The notes: generated from the sequence alone by a model not told the origin. Positions 33,364 through 44,011 are shown, counted from the first letter of the stretch. The stretch: DNA of 64,000 nucleotides from Ancylobacter novellus (GCA_003241485.1 QFQD01000008.1:25462-89461), one strand, 5' to 3'. Translations and numbers: made by a program.

Positions 33364-33600
33364 GGAAATACATGCATCTGGAGAGGGCGGCAGCGACTTA
33401 AGCTGTCGCCGAGGGGGAATTTTCGTTCCCGTTCGCCTCACCAGGGTATGTTTTTCCACATTCCGTCCGAACTGGAACGGTTTGTGCTTGTTATGGTGCG
33501 GTGGGCTGCAAGACCAGCCCATTCGGTGGTGCAAAAAAGAACAGTGCCGGGAGGACGAGCGGGGAGGATGTCAGGCGTCGAGGCGACGAGGCGGGACCCT

Positions 33601-36600
33601 ATGGCGGCGGAACAGAAAATCGTCCGTGTTCGGCGCCGCTATAACCAGTGGGTCGTCAACGAGACGCTGGAAGACTATGCGCTGCGTTTCACCGCCAAGA
33701 GCGCGCGGCGCTGGTCGGCGATGCACGTGGCCAACACCGCGCTCGGGGCGATTTCCTTCCTTGCTCTGGAAGCCATTGGCGGCGCCATTACGCTGACCTA
33801 TGGCTTTCCCAATGCCGTCGCCGCCATTCTCGCGGTCAGCGTCATCATCTTCGCGACCGGCCTGCCGATCTGCTACTACGCCGCCAAGTTCGGCGTGGAC
33901 ATCGATCTGCTGACGCGCGGTGCCGGCTTCGGCTATATCGGCTCGACCTTCACCTCGCTGATCTACGCCTCCTTCACGTACCTGTTCTTCGCCATCGAGG
34001 CGGCGATCATGGCGCTGGCGCTGGAGATGTGCTTCGGCGTGCCGCTGATGGTCGGTTATTTCATCAGCGCGCTGGTGGTCATCCCGCTGGTGACGCATGG
34101 CATCACCTTCATCAGCCGGTTCCAGCTCTGGACGCAGCCCTTCTGGCTGCTGCTGAACTTCATCCCGTTCGTCTTCATCGTCGCCTATCACGGCGGCTCG
34201 CTCGGCGAGTGGACCTCTTATGCCGGGCGGCTCGGGGCGCGGGACGGCTCGTTCGATCCGCTCATGTTCGGCGCGGCGACCACAGTGGTGTTCGCGCTGG
34301 TGGCGCAGATCGGCGAGCAGGTGGATTTCCTGCGCTTCCTGCCGCGCCGGGCGCCGGGCCGCAGCGAGGCGGTGCGCAACGCGGTCTGGTGGGTGGCGCT
34401 GCTGTCGGCGGGGCCGGGATGGATCATCCCCGGCGCGCTGAAGATGCTGGCCGGCTCCTTCCTTGCCTATTTCGCGCTCAGCCAGGGCGTGCCCTTCCTC
34501 CACGCCGCCGAGCCAACCCAGATGTATCTGGTGGCGTTCAAGACGATGTTCTCGCCGGAGGTGGCGCTCGCCTTCACCGGCGTCTTCGTCATCCTCGCCC
34601 AGCTCAAGATCAATGTGACGAACTCCTATGCGGGCTCGATCGCCTGGTCGAACTTCTTTTCCCGGCTGACCCACAGCCATCCCGGCCGGGTGGTGTGGCT
34701 GGTGTTCAACGTCACCATCGCGCTGCTCCTGATGGCGCTTGGCATCTACAAGGTGCTGGAGCAGATCCTCGGGCTTTATGCCGTGGTCGCGGTCGCCTGG
34801 GTGGCGGCGCTGGTCGCGGACCTCGTGGTGAACAAGCCGATGGGCTGGAGCCCGCCCGGCATCGAGTTCAAGCGCGCGCATCTCTACGACATCAACCCCG
34901 TGGGCGTCGGCGCGGTGCTCGCCGGCACGCTGGTCGGGGCGCTGGCCTTTGCCGGGCTGCTCGGGCCGGTCGCGCAGGCCTTCGCGCCCTTCCTGGCGAT
35001 GATCGTCTCCTTCGTCACCGCGCCCGCGATCGCCTTCGCCACGGGCGGGCACTACTACATCGCCCGCCGGACCGCGCGGAACTGGGACAGCCGCCACACG
35101 CTGAAATGCTGTATCTGCGAGCACAAGTTCGAGCCGGAGGACATGGCGCATTGCCCGGTCTATGCCGGGCCGATCTGCTCGCTGTGCTGTTCGCTCGACG
35201 CGCGCTGCCACGACCGCTGCAAGGAGGATGCGCGGTTTCCCGACCAGATCCTCGCCTTCCTGCGCGCCACGCTGCCGGGCTGGATGGTGGCGCAGCTCAA
35301 TTCCCGCATCGGCCACTATATCGGCGTGCTGTCGCTGCTTGCCATCGTCATCGGCGCGATACTGGCGGTGATCTACTTCCAGGCCACCTTCGCGCCCGCC
35401 GCCGAGCGCGAGGCGGTGGGCAGCGTGCTGTTCACGCTCTACTTCATCCTGCTCATCATCGCCGGCGTCGCCGCCTGGCTGTTCGTGCTGGCGCAGGAGA
35501 GCCGGCGCGTCGCGCAGGAAGAGAGCAACCGCCAGACCGCGCTGCTGATGCGCGAAATCGAGGCGCACAAGCGCACCGATGCCAAGCTGCAGAAGGCGAA
35601 GGAAGTGGCGGAGGCGGCCAATCTCGCCAAGAGCCGCTATGTCGTGGGTATCAGCCACGAGCTGCGCACGCCGCTGAATGCCATTCTCGGCTATGCCCAG
35701 CTGCTGGAGCGCGACACCGCCATTCCCGCGCACCGGCGCGACGCGATCCGCGTGGTGCGGCGCTCGGCGGAGCACCTGTCCGGGCTGATCGACGGCTTGC
35801 TGGACATTTCCAAGATCGAGGCCGGCCGGCTGCATCTGACCCGCGAGGAAGTGCGCATCGGCGAGTTCCTCGACCAGCTGGTGGACATGTTCCGGCTGCA
35901 GGCGACCGCCAAGGGGATCGACTTCGTCTATGTCCGCCCCGAGCGCCTGCCGGCTGTCGTCTACACCGACGAGAAGCGGCTGCGGCAGATCCTCATCAAC
36001 CTGCTGTCCAACGCCATCAAGTTCACCGCCGACGGGCGGGTGGCGCTGCGCGTCTCCTATCGCAACCAGGTGGCGGAGTTCGAGGTCGAGGATACCGGCA
36101 TCGGCGTTCCCAAGGCCGATCACACCCGCATCTTCGAGCCCTTCGAGCGGGGCGAACGGGCCGGGACCTATTCCACCAGCGGCATCGGGCTCGGCCTCAC
36201 CATCACCAAGCTGCTGACGGAGATCATGGGCGGGGAGATCTCCCTTGTCTCCGTGCCCGGCGAGGGCAGCACCTTCCGGGTGCGCATGATGCTCTCCGAG
36301 GTGACCAACCCGACGCGCGGCGGGCCGATCCAGCATCGCCGCATCGCCGGCTATGTCGGCGCGCGCCGCACGGTGCTGGTGGCGGATGACGACCTCGCCC
36401 ATCGCGACCTCATGCACGAGTTGCTGGTGCCGCTCGGTTTCACCGTGCTGTCCGCCGCCGATGGCGTCGCCGCGCTGGACATGGTGCGCGAATGGGACCC
36501 GGACGTGCTGCTGCTCGACATCTCCATGCCGGGGCTGAACGGCTGGGAAGTGGTGCGGCTGCTGCGCGACGAAGGGTTTTCCCGGCTGAAGATCATCATC

Positions 36601-36984
36601 ATCTCTGCCAATGTCGGCGAGATACGCGGCCAGGGCATGGAGGCGCACCTGCATGACGACCATGTGGTCAAGCCCGTCCATCTGCGCGGCTTGCTCGAAA
36701 AGATGGAAAAGCTGCTTGATCTGCAGTGGATCGGCGAGGGCGAGGCGGTCGCGGAGGCCCCTCCCGCCCCGGCACTGCGCGCGCCCGCCGGGATCCATAT
36801 CCAGGACCTCGTGAAGCTCGGCGAGATCGGCTATGTCCGCGGCATCCAGGCCAAGCTGACCGAGATCGAGGGCGTCTCTCCGGAGAACGGCGCCTTCGTC
36901 TCCCATATGCGCGACCTGATGGAAACCTTCGACCTCAAGCAGTACATGGCCGTTCTGGAGGCGTTGCGCCGCAATGATGCATAG
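33601..36984 (+). CDS. NCS1-type permease fused to hybrid histidine kinase/receiver
   Basis: A 1127-residue inner-membrane protein. Residues 1-480 form an NCS1 (cytosine/purine/hydantoin) permease-like domain with about 12 helices ('LTRGAGFGYIGSTFTSLIYASFTYLFF'). At 503-545 follows a module with nine Cys and three His ('CCICEHKF', 'CPVYAGPICSLCC', 'RCHDRC'). Two more helices (567-627) and a coiled linker lead to HisKA (His686 in 'SHELRTPLNAILGY'), HATPase ('NLLSNAIKF', 'DTGIGVP', 'GIGLGLTI') and a receiver with Asp973 ('LLLDISMPG'). A C-terminal helical tail follows. Whether it transports is unknown; it presumably senses a nitrogenous solute for the divergent urt-fmd operon. ATG 33568 is an alternative start. 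Confidence 0.9.
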   Translation: MAAEQKIVRVRRRYNQWVVNETLEDYALRFTAKSARRWSAMHVANTALGAISFLALEAIGGAITLTYGFPNAVAAILAVSVIIFATGLPICYYAAKFGVDIDLLTRGAGFGYIGSTFTSLIYASFTYLFFAIEAAIMALALEMCFGVPLMVGYFISALVVIPLVTHGITFISRFQLWTQPFWLLLNFIPFVFIVAYHGGSLGEWTSYAGRLGARDGSFDPLMFGAATTVVFALVAQIGEQVDFLRFLPRRAPGRSEAVRNAVWWVALLSAGPGWIIPGALKMLAGSFLAYFALSQGVPFLHAAEPTQMYLVAFKTMFSPEVALAFTGVFVILAQLKINVTNSYAGSIAWSNFFSRLTHSHPGRVVWLVFNVTIALLLMALGIYKVLEQILGLYAVVAVAWVAALVADLVVNKPMGWSPPGIEFKRAHLYDINPVGVGAVLAGTLVGALAFAGLLGPVAQAFAPFLAMIVSFVTAPAIAFATGGHYYIARRTARNWDSRHTLKCCICEHKFEPEDMAHCPVYAGPICSLCCSLDARCHDRCKEDARFPDQILAFLRATLPGWMVAQLNSRIGHYIGVLSLLAIVIGAILAVIYFQATFAPAAEREAVGSVLFTLYFILLIIAGVAAWLFVLAQESRRVAQEESNRQTALLMREIEAHKRTDAKLQKAKEVAEAANLAKSRYVVGISHELRTPLNAILGYAQLLERDTAIPAHRRDAIRVVRRSAEHLSGLIDGLLDISKIEAGRLHLTREEVRIGEFLDQLVDMFRLQATAKGIDFVYVRPERLPAVVYTDEKRLRQILINLLSNAIKFTADGRVALRVSYRNQVAEFEVEDTGIGVPKADHTRIFEPFERGERAGTYSTSGIGLGLTITKLLTEIMGGEISLVSVPGEGSTFRVRMMLSEVTNPTRGGPIQHRRIAGYVGARRTVLVADDDLAHRDLMHELLVPLGFTVLSAADGVAALDMVREWDPDVLLLDISMPGLNGWEVVRLLRDEGFSRLKIIIISANVGEIRGQGMEAHLHDDHVVKPVHLRGLLEKMEKLLDLQWIGEGEAVAEAPPAPALRAPAGIHIQDLVKLGEIGYVRGIQAKLTEIEGVSPENGAFVSHMRDLMETFDLKQYMAVLEALRRNDA

Positions 36985-37906
36985 CGTGGAGCGCCGCGAC
37001 ATCGTCCTGGTGGTGGACGATTCCCCCGAGACCCTCAGCCTGCTGACGGACGCACTGGAGGCGTCCGGCGCCACCGTGCTGGTCGCCACGGAGGGCGCCA
37101 ACGCGCTCGCCCTGGTCGAGCGCATCACCCCCGATGTGATCCTGCTCGACGCGGTGATGCCTGGCATGGACGGCTTCGAGACCTGCCGCCGGCTCAAGAG
37201 CAACAAGGCGGTGGCGCATGTGCCGGTGATCTTCATGACCGGCCTGTCGGAAACCGAGCAGATCGTGAAGGGGCTGGAGGCGGGCGGGGTGGACTATGTC
37301 ACCAAGCCGATCTCGCCCGATGAGCTGATTGCCCGCATCCGGGTCCATCTCGCCAATGCGCGCCAGACCCACAGCGCCCGCGCCGCGCTGGATGCGGCGG
37401 GCCGGTTCCTTCTGTCGGCGACGCGCGAGGGACGGGTGCTGTGGTCAACCCCGCAGGCGACCGCGCTGCTCGCCGCCGTCGCCGCCCCGTCGCCGGGCGA
37501 CAGCCTGATGCTGCCGGAACCGGTGTGCCGCTGGCTCGGTGCGCGCCGCACGGACATGGCAGGTGGGGAGCCGGCGCCGCTCGAATTGCGGGTGGAGGGA
37601 TCGCCGCGCCGGCTGCGCATCTCCTATGTCGGGCAGGTCGGGCCGGAAGAGCTGCTGCTGCGCATCGTCGAGGATGCGGGCCTCATGCCTGAGCAGGTGC
37701 TGCGCGCCAAGCTGAACCTCACCGTTCGCGAGGCGGAAGTGCTGATGTGGCTCGCGCGCGGCAAGGCCAACCGTGACATTGGCGAAATTCTCGGCCTCTC
37801 GCCGCGCACGGTGAACAAGCACCTGGAGCAGATCTACGCCAAGATCGGCGTGGAGAATCGCGCCGCGGCCGTCGCGCTGGCCGTCACGGCGCTCGCACCG
37901 ACCTAG
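36974..37906 (+). CDS. Response regulator with receiver and LuxR-type DNA-binding domain
   Basis: A 310-residue regulator. The receiver at 9-125 has acidic 'VVDDS', phospho-acceptor Asp59 ('ILLDAVMPGMDGFE'), 'FMTGLSE' and 'DYVTKPI'. A middle region of about 110 residues looks PAS-like ('GRVLWSTPQATALLAAV'). The GerE/LuxR helix-turn-helix is at about 245-300 ('LTVREAEVLMWLARGKANRDIGEIL', 'SPRTVNKHLEQIYAKIGVENR'). Its start overlaps the end of the permease-kinase gene by 11 bp, so the two are translationally coupled and surely partners. The likely targets are the urt-fmd genes. Confidence 0.93.
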   Translation: MMHSVERRDIVLVVDDSPETLSLLTDALEASGATVLVATEGANALALVERITPDVILLDAVMPGMDGFETCRRLKSNKAVAHVPVIFMTGLSETEQIVKGLEAGGVDYVTKPISPDELIARIRVHLANARQTHSARAALDAAGRFLLSATREGRVLWSTPQATALLAAVAAPSPGDSLMLPEPVCRWLGARRTDMAGGEPAPLELRVEGSPRRLRISYVGQVGPEELLLRIVEDAGLMPEQVLRAKLNLTVREAEVLMWLARGKANRDIGEILGLSPRTVNKHLEQIYAKIGVENRAAAVALAVTALAPT

Positions 37907-38201
37907 CCGCCGGCTGATCCCGCAACCCACTCCCCGCATAACGCCTCGCCGTCGTGGCGAAGGCGTTGGCGCATCTTCCGCGCCCCGGTTCAGCCGACGG
38001 TAGGCAGGAACCTCACGAAGCCATTGCATTCCCGACGATATGCGTTTATCGCATGATAGCTATGCGCAAAATCAAATAAGTTTCGCCACGATAAACTTTG
38101 AAATTCTAATCAAAATCGCTGCTAAAACGCGGCAAATTTGTTGCAAATTGGATAATCGGGGGTAAATTACACCACCATTTCGAGACGCCCGGGAGGGAGC
38201 C

Positions 38202-38531
38202 TTGACGCTCAAATCCACGATTGCAGGGGGCGCCGCCCCGCTGATGATCGGCGCAAGCGGCACAAGTGCCATGGCGCAGCCGCGTCTGCCAGGCCAAGCG
38301 TTGCAGGATGCCGTCGATCGCACCTGTGTCATCGAGATTCGCCGTGGCAGCGATGGCGAGCGGATCCAGCTCCAGAACATCTGCTTCAATCCGCGCGCCG
38401 TGCGCATCAGCTGGGGCGACGGCCGGCTGGTCGACTATTGCCTCAACAGCGGCGGCGACGTCCGCTATGTCGTCAAGCTGGACGAGAACTACCGTCTGAC
38501 GCGCGAGCAGGACATCCTGCTCTGCCAGTGA
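38202..38531 (+). CDS. Small exported protein of unknown function
   Basis: A 109-residue protein beginning at a TTG with an excellent GGGAGGGAGCC ribosome site. The signal peptide ends in 'ASGTSAMAQP'. The mature part has three cysteines ('RTCVIEI', 'NICFNP', 'DYCLNSGG') and a fourth at the end ('ILLCQ'), so two disulfides are possible. No family is recognised. The 295-bp region before it (37907-38201) is A+T-rich, with GCAAATT repeated at 38130-38150, and probably contains its promoter. Confidence 0.7.
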   Translation: MTLKSTIAGGAAPLMIGASGTSAMAQPRLPGQALQDAVDRTCVIEIRRGSDGERIQLQNICFNPRAVRISWGDGRLVDYCLNSGGDVRYVVKLDENYRLTREQDILLCQ

Positions 38532-38562
38532 GCCCGGTTTTCGGCTGAGATACCCAATTCGG

Positions 38563-38599
38563 AAAAGCGGGGCACCCGACAGCGCGGTGCCCCGTTTTC
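38563..38599. terminator. Bidirectional terminator between convergent genes
   Basis: AAAA(G)CGGGGCACC pairs with GGTGCCCCGTTTT: a 9-bp GC stem extended by four A-T pairs past one bulged G, with a 9-nt loop. It ends the exported-protein gene (plus) and the DUF779 operon (minus). Confidence 0.8.
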
Positions 38600-38626
38600 A
38601 TGTCGGCCGGCCCGGCGAGGGGAGCC

Positions 38627-39046
38627 TTACGCGAGCACGCCGTGCGTGAGCGGGGTCAGGCGGTCGAGTTCGTCATCGGCGAACAGGCGCGAGCGGGTGA
38701 GGAAGCGGACGTCGCGGCCATTCTCCAGGCTGAACATGCCGCCGCGGCCCGGCACCACATCAATAATGAGCTGCGTGTGCTTCCAGTAGTCGAACTGCGA
38801 GGGGCTCATATAGAACGGCGCGCCGCCAATCTCGCCCAGGCGCACGTCGAGGTCGCCGACAATGTAGTCGTCCCGACCGAAGCACATGGGTGAGGAGCCA
38901 TCGCAGCAGCCGCCGGACTGGTGGAACAGGAGCGGTCCGTGCTCCGCGCGCAGGGTGGCGATCAGCTCCAGCGCCGCCGGCGTGGCGAGAACGCGCGCGA
39001 CACGCGTCGTGGGGGGCTGGCTCTCGGCCGTCAGGGCGTCTGTCAT
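38627..39046 (-). CDS. DUF779 protein associated with aldehyde dehydrogenase
   Basis: A 139-residue protein of the DUF779 family, repeatedly found beside acetaldehyde dehydrogenase genes. Conserved 'GPLLFHQSGGCCDGSSPMCF' holds three cysteines that could bind metal or be redox active. 'FYMSPSQFDYWKHTQLIIDVVPGRGGMFSLE' and 'RFLTRSRLF' complete the family pattern. The role is unknown. It is the last gene of the ald-adh operon. Confidence 0.92.
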   Translation of the reverse strand: MTDALTAESQPPTTRVARVLATPAALELIATLRAEHGPLLFHQSGGCCDGSSPMCFGRDDYIVGDLDVRLGEIGGAPFYMSPSQFDYWKHTQLIIDVVPGRGGMFSLENGRDVRFLTRSRLFADDELDRLTPLTHGVLA

Positions 39047-39118
39047 GGATCCTCCCGGAGCTTGTTATTACGCTCGACGACAAGCCGGCGCGTTCTGATG
39101 ACGCCTTCAACATGTGCG

Positions 39119-39146
39119 CCGCCGGCCTCGCGGACAAGGCCGGCGG
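39119..39146 (-). other. Intercistronic hairpin between adh and the DUF779 gene
   Basis: CCGCCGGCCT / AGGCCGGCGG gives a perfect 10-bp stem with an 8-nt loop and no U-tract. It is probably an mRNA processing or stability element. Confidence 0.5.
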
Positions 39147-39159
39147 AGTGGGATGCCGT

Positions 39160-40188
39160 TCAGCCGGCGATATCAAGCACGATGCGGCCGTCGATCTTGC
39201 CCTGGCGCATGCGGTCGAACACGCTGTTGATGTCATCGAGCTTGGCGGCCTCGACCGTCGCCTTCACCTTGCCGTCAGCGGCGAAGTCGAGCGATTCCTG
39301 CAGGTCGAGGCGGGTGCCGACGATGGAGCCGCGCACGGTGATGCCGCTCAGCACCATGTCGAAGATCGGCAGCGGGAAAGAGCCGGGCGGCAAGCCATTG
39401 GCCACCAGCGTGCCGCCCCGGCGCAGCATGCAGAGCGCCTGCTCGAACGCCTTGGGGGAGACGGCGGTGACCAGCACGCCATGCGCGCCACCGATCTCCT
39501 TCTTGAGGAAGGCGACCGGGTCGGTCTCGCGGGCGTTGACCGTGACGGTGGCGCCGAGGTCGCGCGCGAGTTTGAGCTTGTCCTCGGCGATGTCGACCGC
39601 CGCGACGTTAAGGCCCATCGCCTTGGCATATTGCACCGCCATGTGGCCGAGCCCGCCAACGCCGGAGATCACCACCCAGTCGCCAGGCCGGGTGTCGGTC
39701 ATCTTCAGGCCCTTGTAGACCGTCACGCCGGCGCACAGTACCGGGGCGATCTCCACGAAGCCGAGGTTCTTCGGCAGGTGGCCGACATAGTTCGGGTCGG
39801 CGACCACATAGTCGGCGAAGCCGCCATTCACGGAATAGCCGGTGTTCTGCTGCTCCTCGCACAGCGTTTCCCAGCCGCCGAGGCAGTGCGCGCAGTGCCC
39901 GCAGGCGGTGTAGAGCCACGGTACGCCGACACGGTCGCCCTCTTTCACATGCTTCACGCCCCGGCCCACGCCGGAGACGAAGCCCACGCCCTCATGGCCG
40001 GGAATGAAGGGGGGATTGGGCTTCACCGGCCAGTCGCCTTCGGCGGCATGCAGATCGGTGTGGCAGACGCCGGAGGCCTGTATGCGCACCTGAATCTCGC
40101 CCGGACCGGGCTCGGGGATCGGAACTTCCTCGATGACGAGGGGCTTGCCGAACGCGCGGACAACCGCGGCCTTCATCGTCTTCGCCAT
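39160..40188 (-). CDS. Zinc-dependent alcohol dehydrogenase (AdhP/AdhA type)
   Basis: A 342-residue NAD-dependent medium-chain dehydrogenase that oxidises primary alcohols. The catalytic zinc site comes from 'SGVCHTDLHAAEGDWP' and 'PGHEGVGFV'. The structural zinc site is 'CGHCAHCLGGWETLC'. The Rossmann motif is 'VISGVGGLGHMAVQYAKA'. The start at 40188 (MAKTMKAAVV) follows GAAAGGTGAA. It is expected to act with the upstream aldehyde dehydrogenase, converting ethanol or a similar alcohol to the acid. Confidence 0.94.
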   Translation of the reverse strand: MAKTMKAAVVRAFGKPLVIEEVPIPEPGPGEIQVRIQASGVCHTDLHAAEGDWPVKPNPPFIPGHEGVGFVSGVGRGVKHVKEGDRVGVPWLYTACGHCAHCLGGWETLCEEQQNTGYSVNGGFADYVVADPNYVGHLPKNLGFVEIAPVLCAGVTVYKGLKMTDTRPGDWVVISGVGGLGHMAVQYAKAMGLNVAAVDIAEDKLKLARDLGATVTVNARETDPVAFLKKEIGGAHGVLVTAVSPKAFEQALCMLRRGGTLVANGLPPGSFPLPIFDMVLSGITVRGSIVGTRLDLQESLDFAADGKVKATVEAAKLDDINSVFDRMRQGKIDGRIVLDIAG

Positions 40189-40243
40189 AACTGCATTCAC
40201 CTTTCGTAACGGCCGGCGCACATGGCGTCGGCCCGAACAGCCA

Positions 40244-40278
40244 CCCGGCGGGAGGAAACCGTGTTCCTCCCTGCCGGG
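40244..40278 (-). other. Intercistronic hairpin between ald and adh
   Basis: CCCGGCGGGAGGAA pairs with TTCCTCCC(T)GCCGGG: 14 pairs with one bulge and a 6-nt loop. It may set relative mRNA levels within the operon. Confidence 0.55.
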
Positions 40279-40329
40279 CATTGATCTGACCCCTTGGGGC
40301 GATACGTGGTGTTCCGGTCTGCGACCGGC

Positions 40330-41847
<1,518 letters not shown>

Positions 41848-41879
41848 ATGATCCTCCCGGGACTGGGAGTCACAAGATT

Positions 41880-41894
41880 GCAGCGCCCGTGCCA
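41880..41894 (-). promoter_or_regulatory. Sigma-54 (-24/-12) promoter of the ald-adh operon
   Basis: On the minus strand TGGCACGGGCGCTGC matches the consensus TGGCACGNNNNTTGC at all but one position, with GG and GC correctly spaced. Transcription would start near 41868, about 21 nt before the ald start. The divergent gene encodes a sigma-54 activator. Confidence 0.8.
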
Positions 41895-42086
41895 GCCCGT
41901 TGCCGCAATGCACAAATTCGATACTGCATGACGGGAAAATATTGAATCTGCTCACGCAACGCCGACACTTGCGAAGGCGTGACAATACCGGCACTGGACG
42001 GGCGATGAAAACTTGGTAGAAACTGTCGGAAAGAACAACAAGACCTGCGACACGTGTGGCAATTTGCAACACACCGGGAGGATCGC

Positions 42087-43937
42087 ATGCCGACGGAGGT
42101 CTCGTCCCGCGCTGTTCTCGCGGCGCGCAAGCAGTTCTTCCTGCAGGGAAGAGCCGAGGGGCCGCTCGTTGCCTCGGCGCTGTCCGAGCCGATCCTGAAT
42201 TCCTGGCGGCGCTGTGCCGCCCGTGGCCTCGACAGCGCGGCCCTGCCGCGCCTGGAGCCCATGACCAGCCACGAATTGCGGGCGGTGGCGGAGCGGCACG
42301 AGAAGCTGCGGCGGCTCTGCCGGCCGGAGGTCGAGAGCCTCTATGCCGACGCGATGCAGACCGGCTGCGTCGTCATCCTGACCGACGCCGACGGTCTGAT
42401 CCTCGACACGCTGGGCAATGCTGATTTCGCCGCCCGCGCCGCGCAGGTGGCGCTGCGCCCCGGCGTGCTGTGGGGCGAGAGCACGACGGGCACCAATGCG
42501 GTCGGCACGGCGCTGGTCGAGGGGCGGCCGATCACCGTGCATGGCGGCGAGCATTATTACGACCCGCACGGCATATTGAGCTGCTCCGCCTCGCCGATCC
42601 TCGATCCCTATGGCCAAACGGTCGGCGCGCTGGATCTCTCCGGCCCGGCGGCGGTCGATCACCGCCACGCGCTCGGTCTCGTTCGGATGGCGGTGGAGCA
42701 GATCGAGCACCGCTTCTTCGACGAGGATTTCGGTGGCCGCCGGGTGATGCGCGTGCAGGCGGACCGGGCGCTGCTCGGCACGGCGCGCGAAGGCGTACTG
42801 GTGTTCGAGGACGACCGGCTGGTGGCGGCGAACCGCACGGGGCTCGCCTTGATCGGCGCCGACTGGTCGCAGCTCGGCGTGCAGCGGGCGGACGCGCTGT
42901 TCGGCCATCTGCCGCGCGCGGACGGCGCCGACCATGTGCTGCGCGATATGACGGGGCGCGAGCTTTTCGTGCGCATCGACGGTTCCGACCATGAGACGGT
43001 GGCGCGAAGCCGTCCCGCGAGCAGCCCGCCGCGTGACCAGGGGCCGCTGCTGCGCCCCGGCGATCGCGAGGCCATCTCCCGCGCGGTGCGCATGGTGGAG
43101 GCGGACGTGCCCGTGCTGGTGCGCGGCGAGACCGGAACCGGCAAGGAGATGGTCGCCCACGAGATCCATCGGCGCAGCAGCCGCGCCGACGGGCCCTTCG
43201 TCGCCGTCAATTGCGCGGCGATCCCCGAGACGCTGATCGAGGCGGAACTGTTCGGCTATGAGGAAGGCGCGTTCACCGGCGCCCGCCGGCACGGCCGCAA
43301 GGGCCTGCTGCGCGAAGCGCAGGGGGGCGTGCTGTTCCTCGACGAGATCGGCGACATGCCGCTCGCCTTGCAGTCGCGGCTCCTGCGGGTGCTGCAGGAG
43401 CGCGAGGTCGCTCCGCTGGGCGGCGGCAAGCCGGTGAAGGTCGATTTCGCGCTGCTGTGCGCCACGCATCGCGACCTGCGTGCGCTGGTGGAGGCCGGCG
43501 GGTTCCGCTCGGACCTGTATTTCCGCATCGCCCATTATGTGGTGGAGCTGCCGCCGCTGCGCGCCTTCGACGACCGGCACGCTACCATTCGCACCCTTTG
43601 GGCGCGCCTTGTCGAGGACCCGCGGCTCACGCTGTCGGAGGCGTGCGAGGACCGGCTCGCCGCCTATGGCTGGCCGGGCAATTTCCGCCAGCTGGCCGGG
43701 CTGCTGCGCGCGCTCGCCGCGCTGGCCGAGCCCTTCCGGCCGGTCGAGGTGGACATGCTGCCGGCCGATATTCTGGAGGCGCCGGTGGCGCCACTCGCAG
43801 CGCCCATGTCGCTGGAAGCGCTCACCGTGGAGGCCATGCGCCGCACGCTCGATGCCTGCGGCGGCAATGTCTCGCAGGCCGCAAAGAAGCTCGGCGTCAA
43901 CCGCTCGACCCTCTATCGCCGCCTGCTCAACGGCTGA
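42087..43937 (+). CDS. Sigma-54-dependent activator, AcoR type
   Basis: A 616-residue Fis-family activator. The N-terminal GAF-like sensory part is about 60-210 ('GESTTGTNAVGTALVEGRPITVHGGEHYYDPH', typical of AcoR), with a PAS-like segment at 230-290. The AAA+ domain has Walker A 'GETGTGKE' (about 346-353), the sigma-54-contacting 'GAFTGA' (about 394-399) and Walker B 'GVLFLDEIGDM'. The C-terminal Fis-type helix-turn-helix is 'CGGNVSQAAKKLGVNRSTLYRRL'. It probably activates the divergent ald operon in response to an alcohol or aldehyde. The start follows CGGGAGGATCGC. Confidence 0.95.
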   Translation: MPTEVSSRAVLAARKQFFLQGRAEGPLVASALSEPILNSWRRCAARGLDSAALPRLEPMTSHELRAVAERHEKLRRLCRPEVESLYADAMQTGCVVILTDADGLILDTLGNADFAARAAQVALRPGVLWGESTTGTNAVGTALVEGRPITVHGGEHYYDPHGILSCSASPILDPYGQTVGALDLSGPAAVDHRHALGLVRMAVEQIEHRFFDEDFGGRRVMRVQADRALLGTAREGVLVFEDDRLVAANRTGLALIGADWSQLGVQRADALFGHLPRADGADHVLRDMTGRELFVRIDGSDHETVARSRPASSPPRDQGPLLRPGDREAISRAVRMVEADVPVLVRGETGTGKEMVAHEIHRRSSRADGPFVAVNCAAIPETLIEAELFGYEEGAFTGARRHGRKGLLREAQGGVLFLDEIGDMPLALQSRLLRVLQEREVAPLGGGKPVKVDFALLCATHRDLRALVEAGGFRSDLYFRIAHYVVELPPLRAFDDRHATIRTLWARLVEDPRLTLSEACEDRLAAYGWPGNFRQLAGLLRALAALAEPFRPVEVDMLPADILEAPVAPLAAPMSLEALTVEAMRRTLDACGGNVSQAAKKLGVNRSTLYRRLLNG

Positions 43938-44011
43938 GATCGCCGCGCGGCCGGGGAACCTGCCGTCGTTCCGTCCGTTGCCCCTTCGGAACCTGCGAAG
44001 GAGGAATGTAC

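Larger units (their letters stand above)
33130..33600. other. Divergent control region between urtA and the permease-kinase gene
   Basis: This 471-bp region has no supported gene. It carries three palindromes, listed separately. I searched it for a sigma-54 consensus on the urtA strand and found none. An alternative start of the sensor gene (ATG 33568) lies at its right edge. Confidence 0.6.

Noticed and set aside
33571..37236. 1221-codon minus-strand ORF opposite the permease-kinase gene
   Set aside because: Its composition (Arg/Gln/His-rich, no domains) is that of an antisense shadow; the plus-strand frame has unmistakable domains.
38072..38407. 111-codon minus-strand ORF over the start of the small exported-protein gene
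   Set aside because: It overlaps a plus-strand ORF that has a signal peptide, a strong ribosome site and a terminator.
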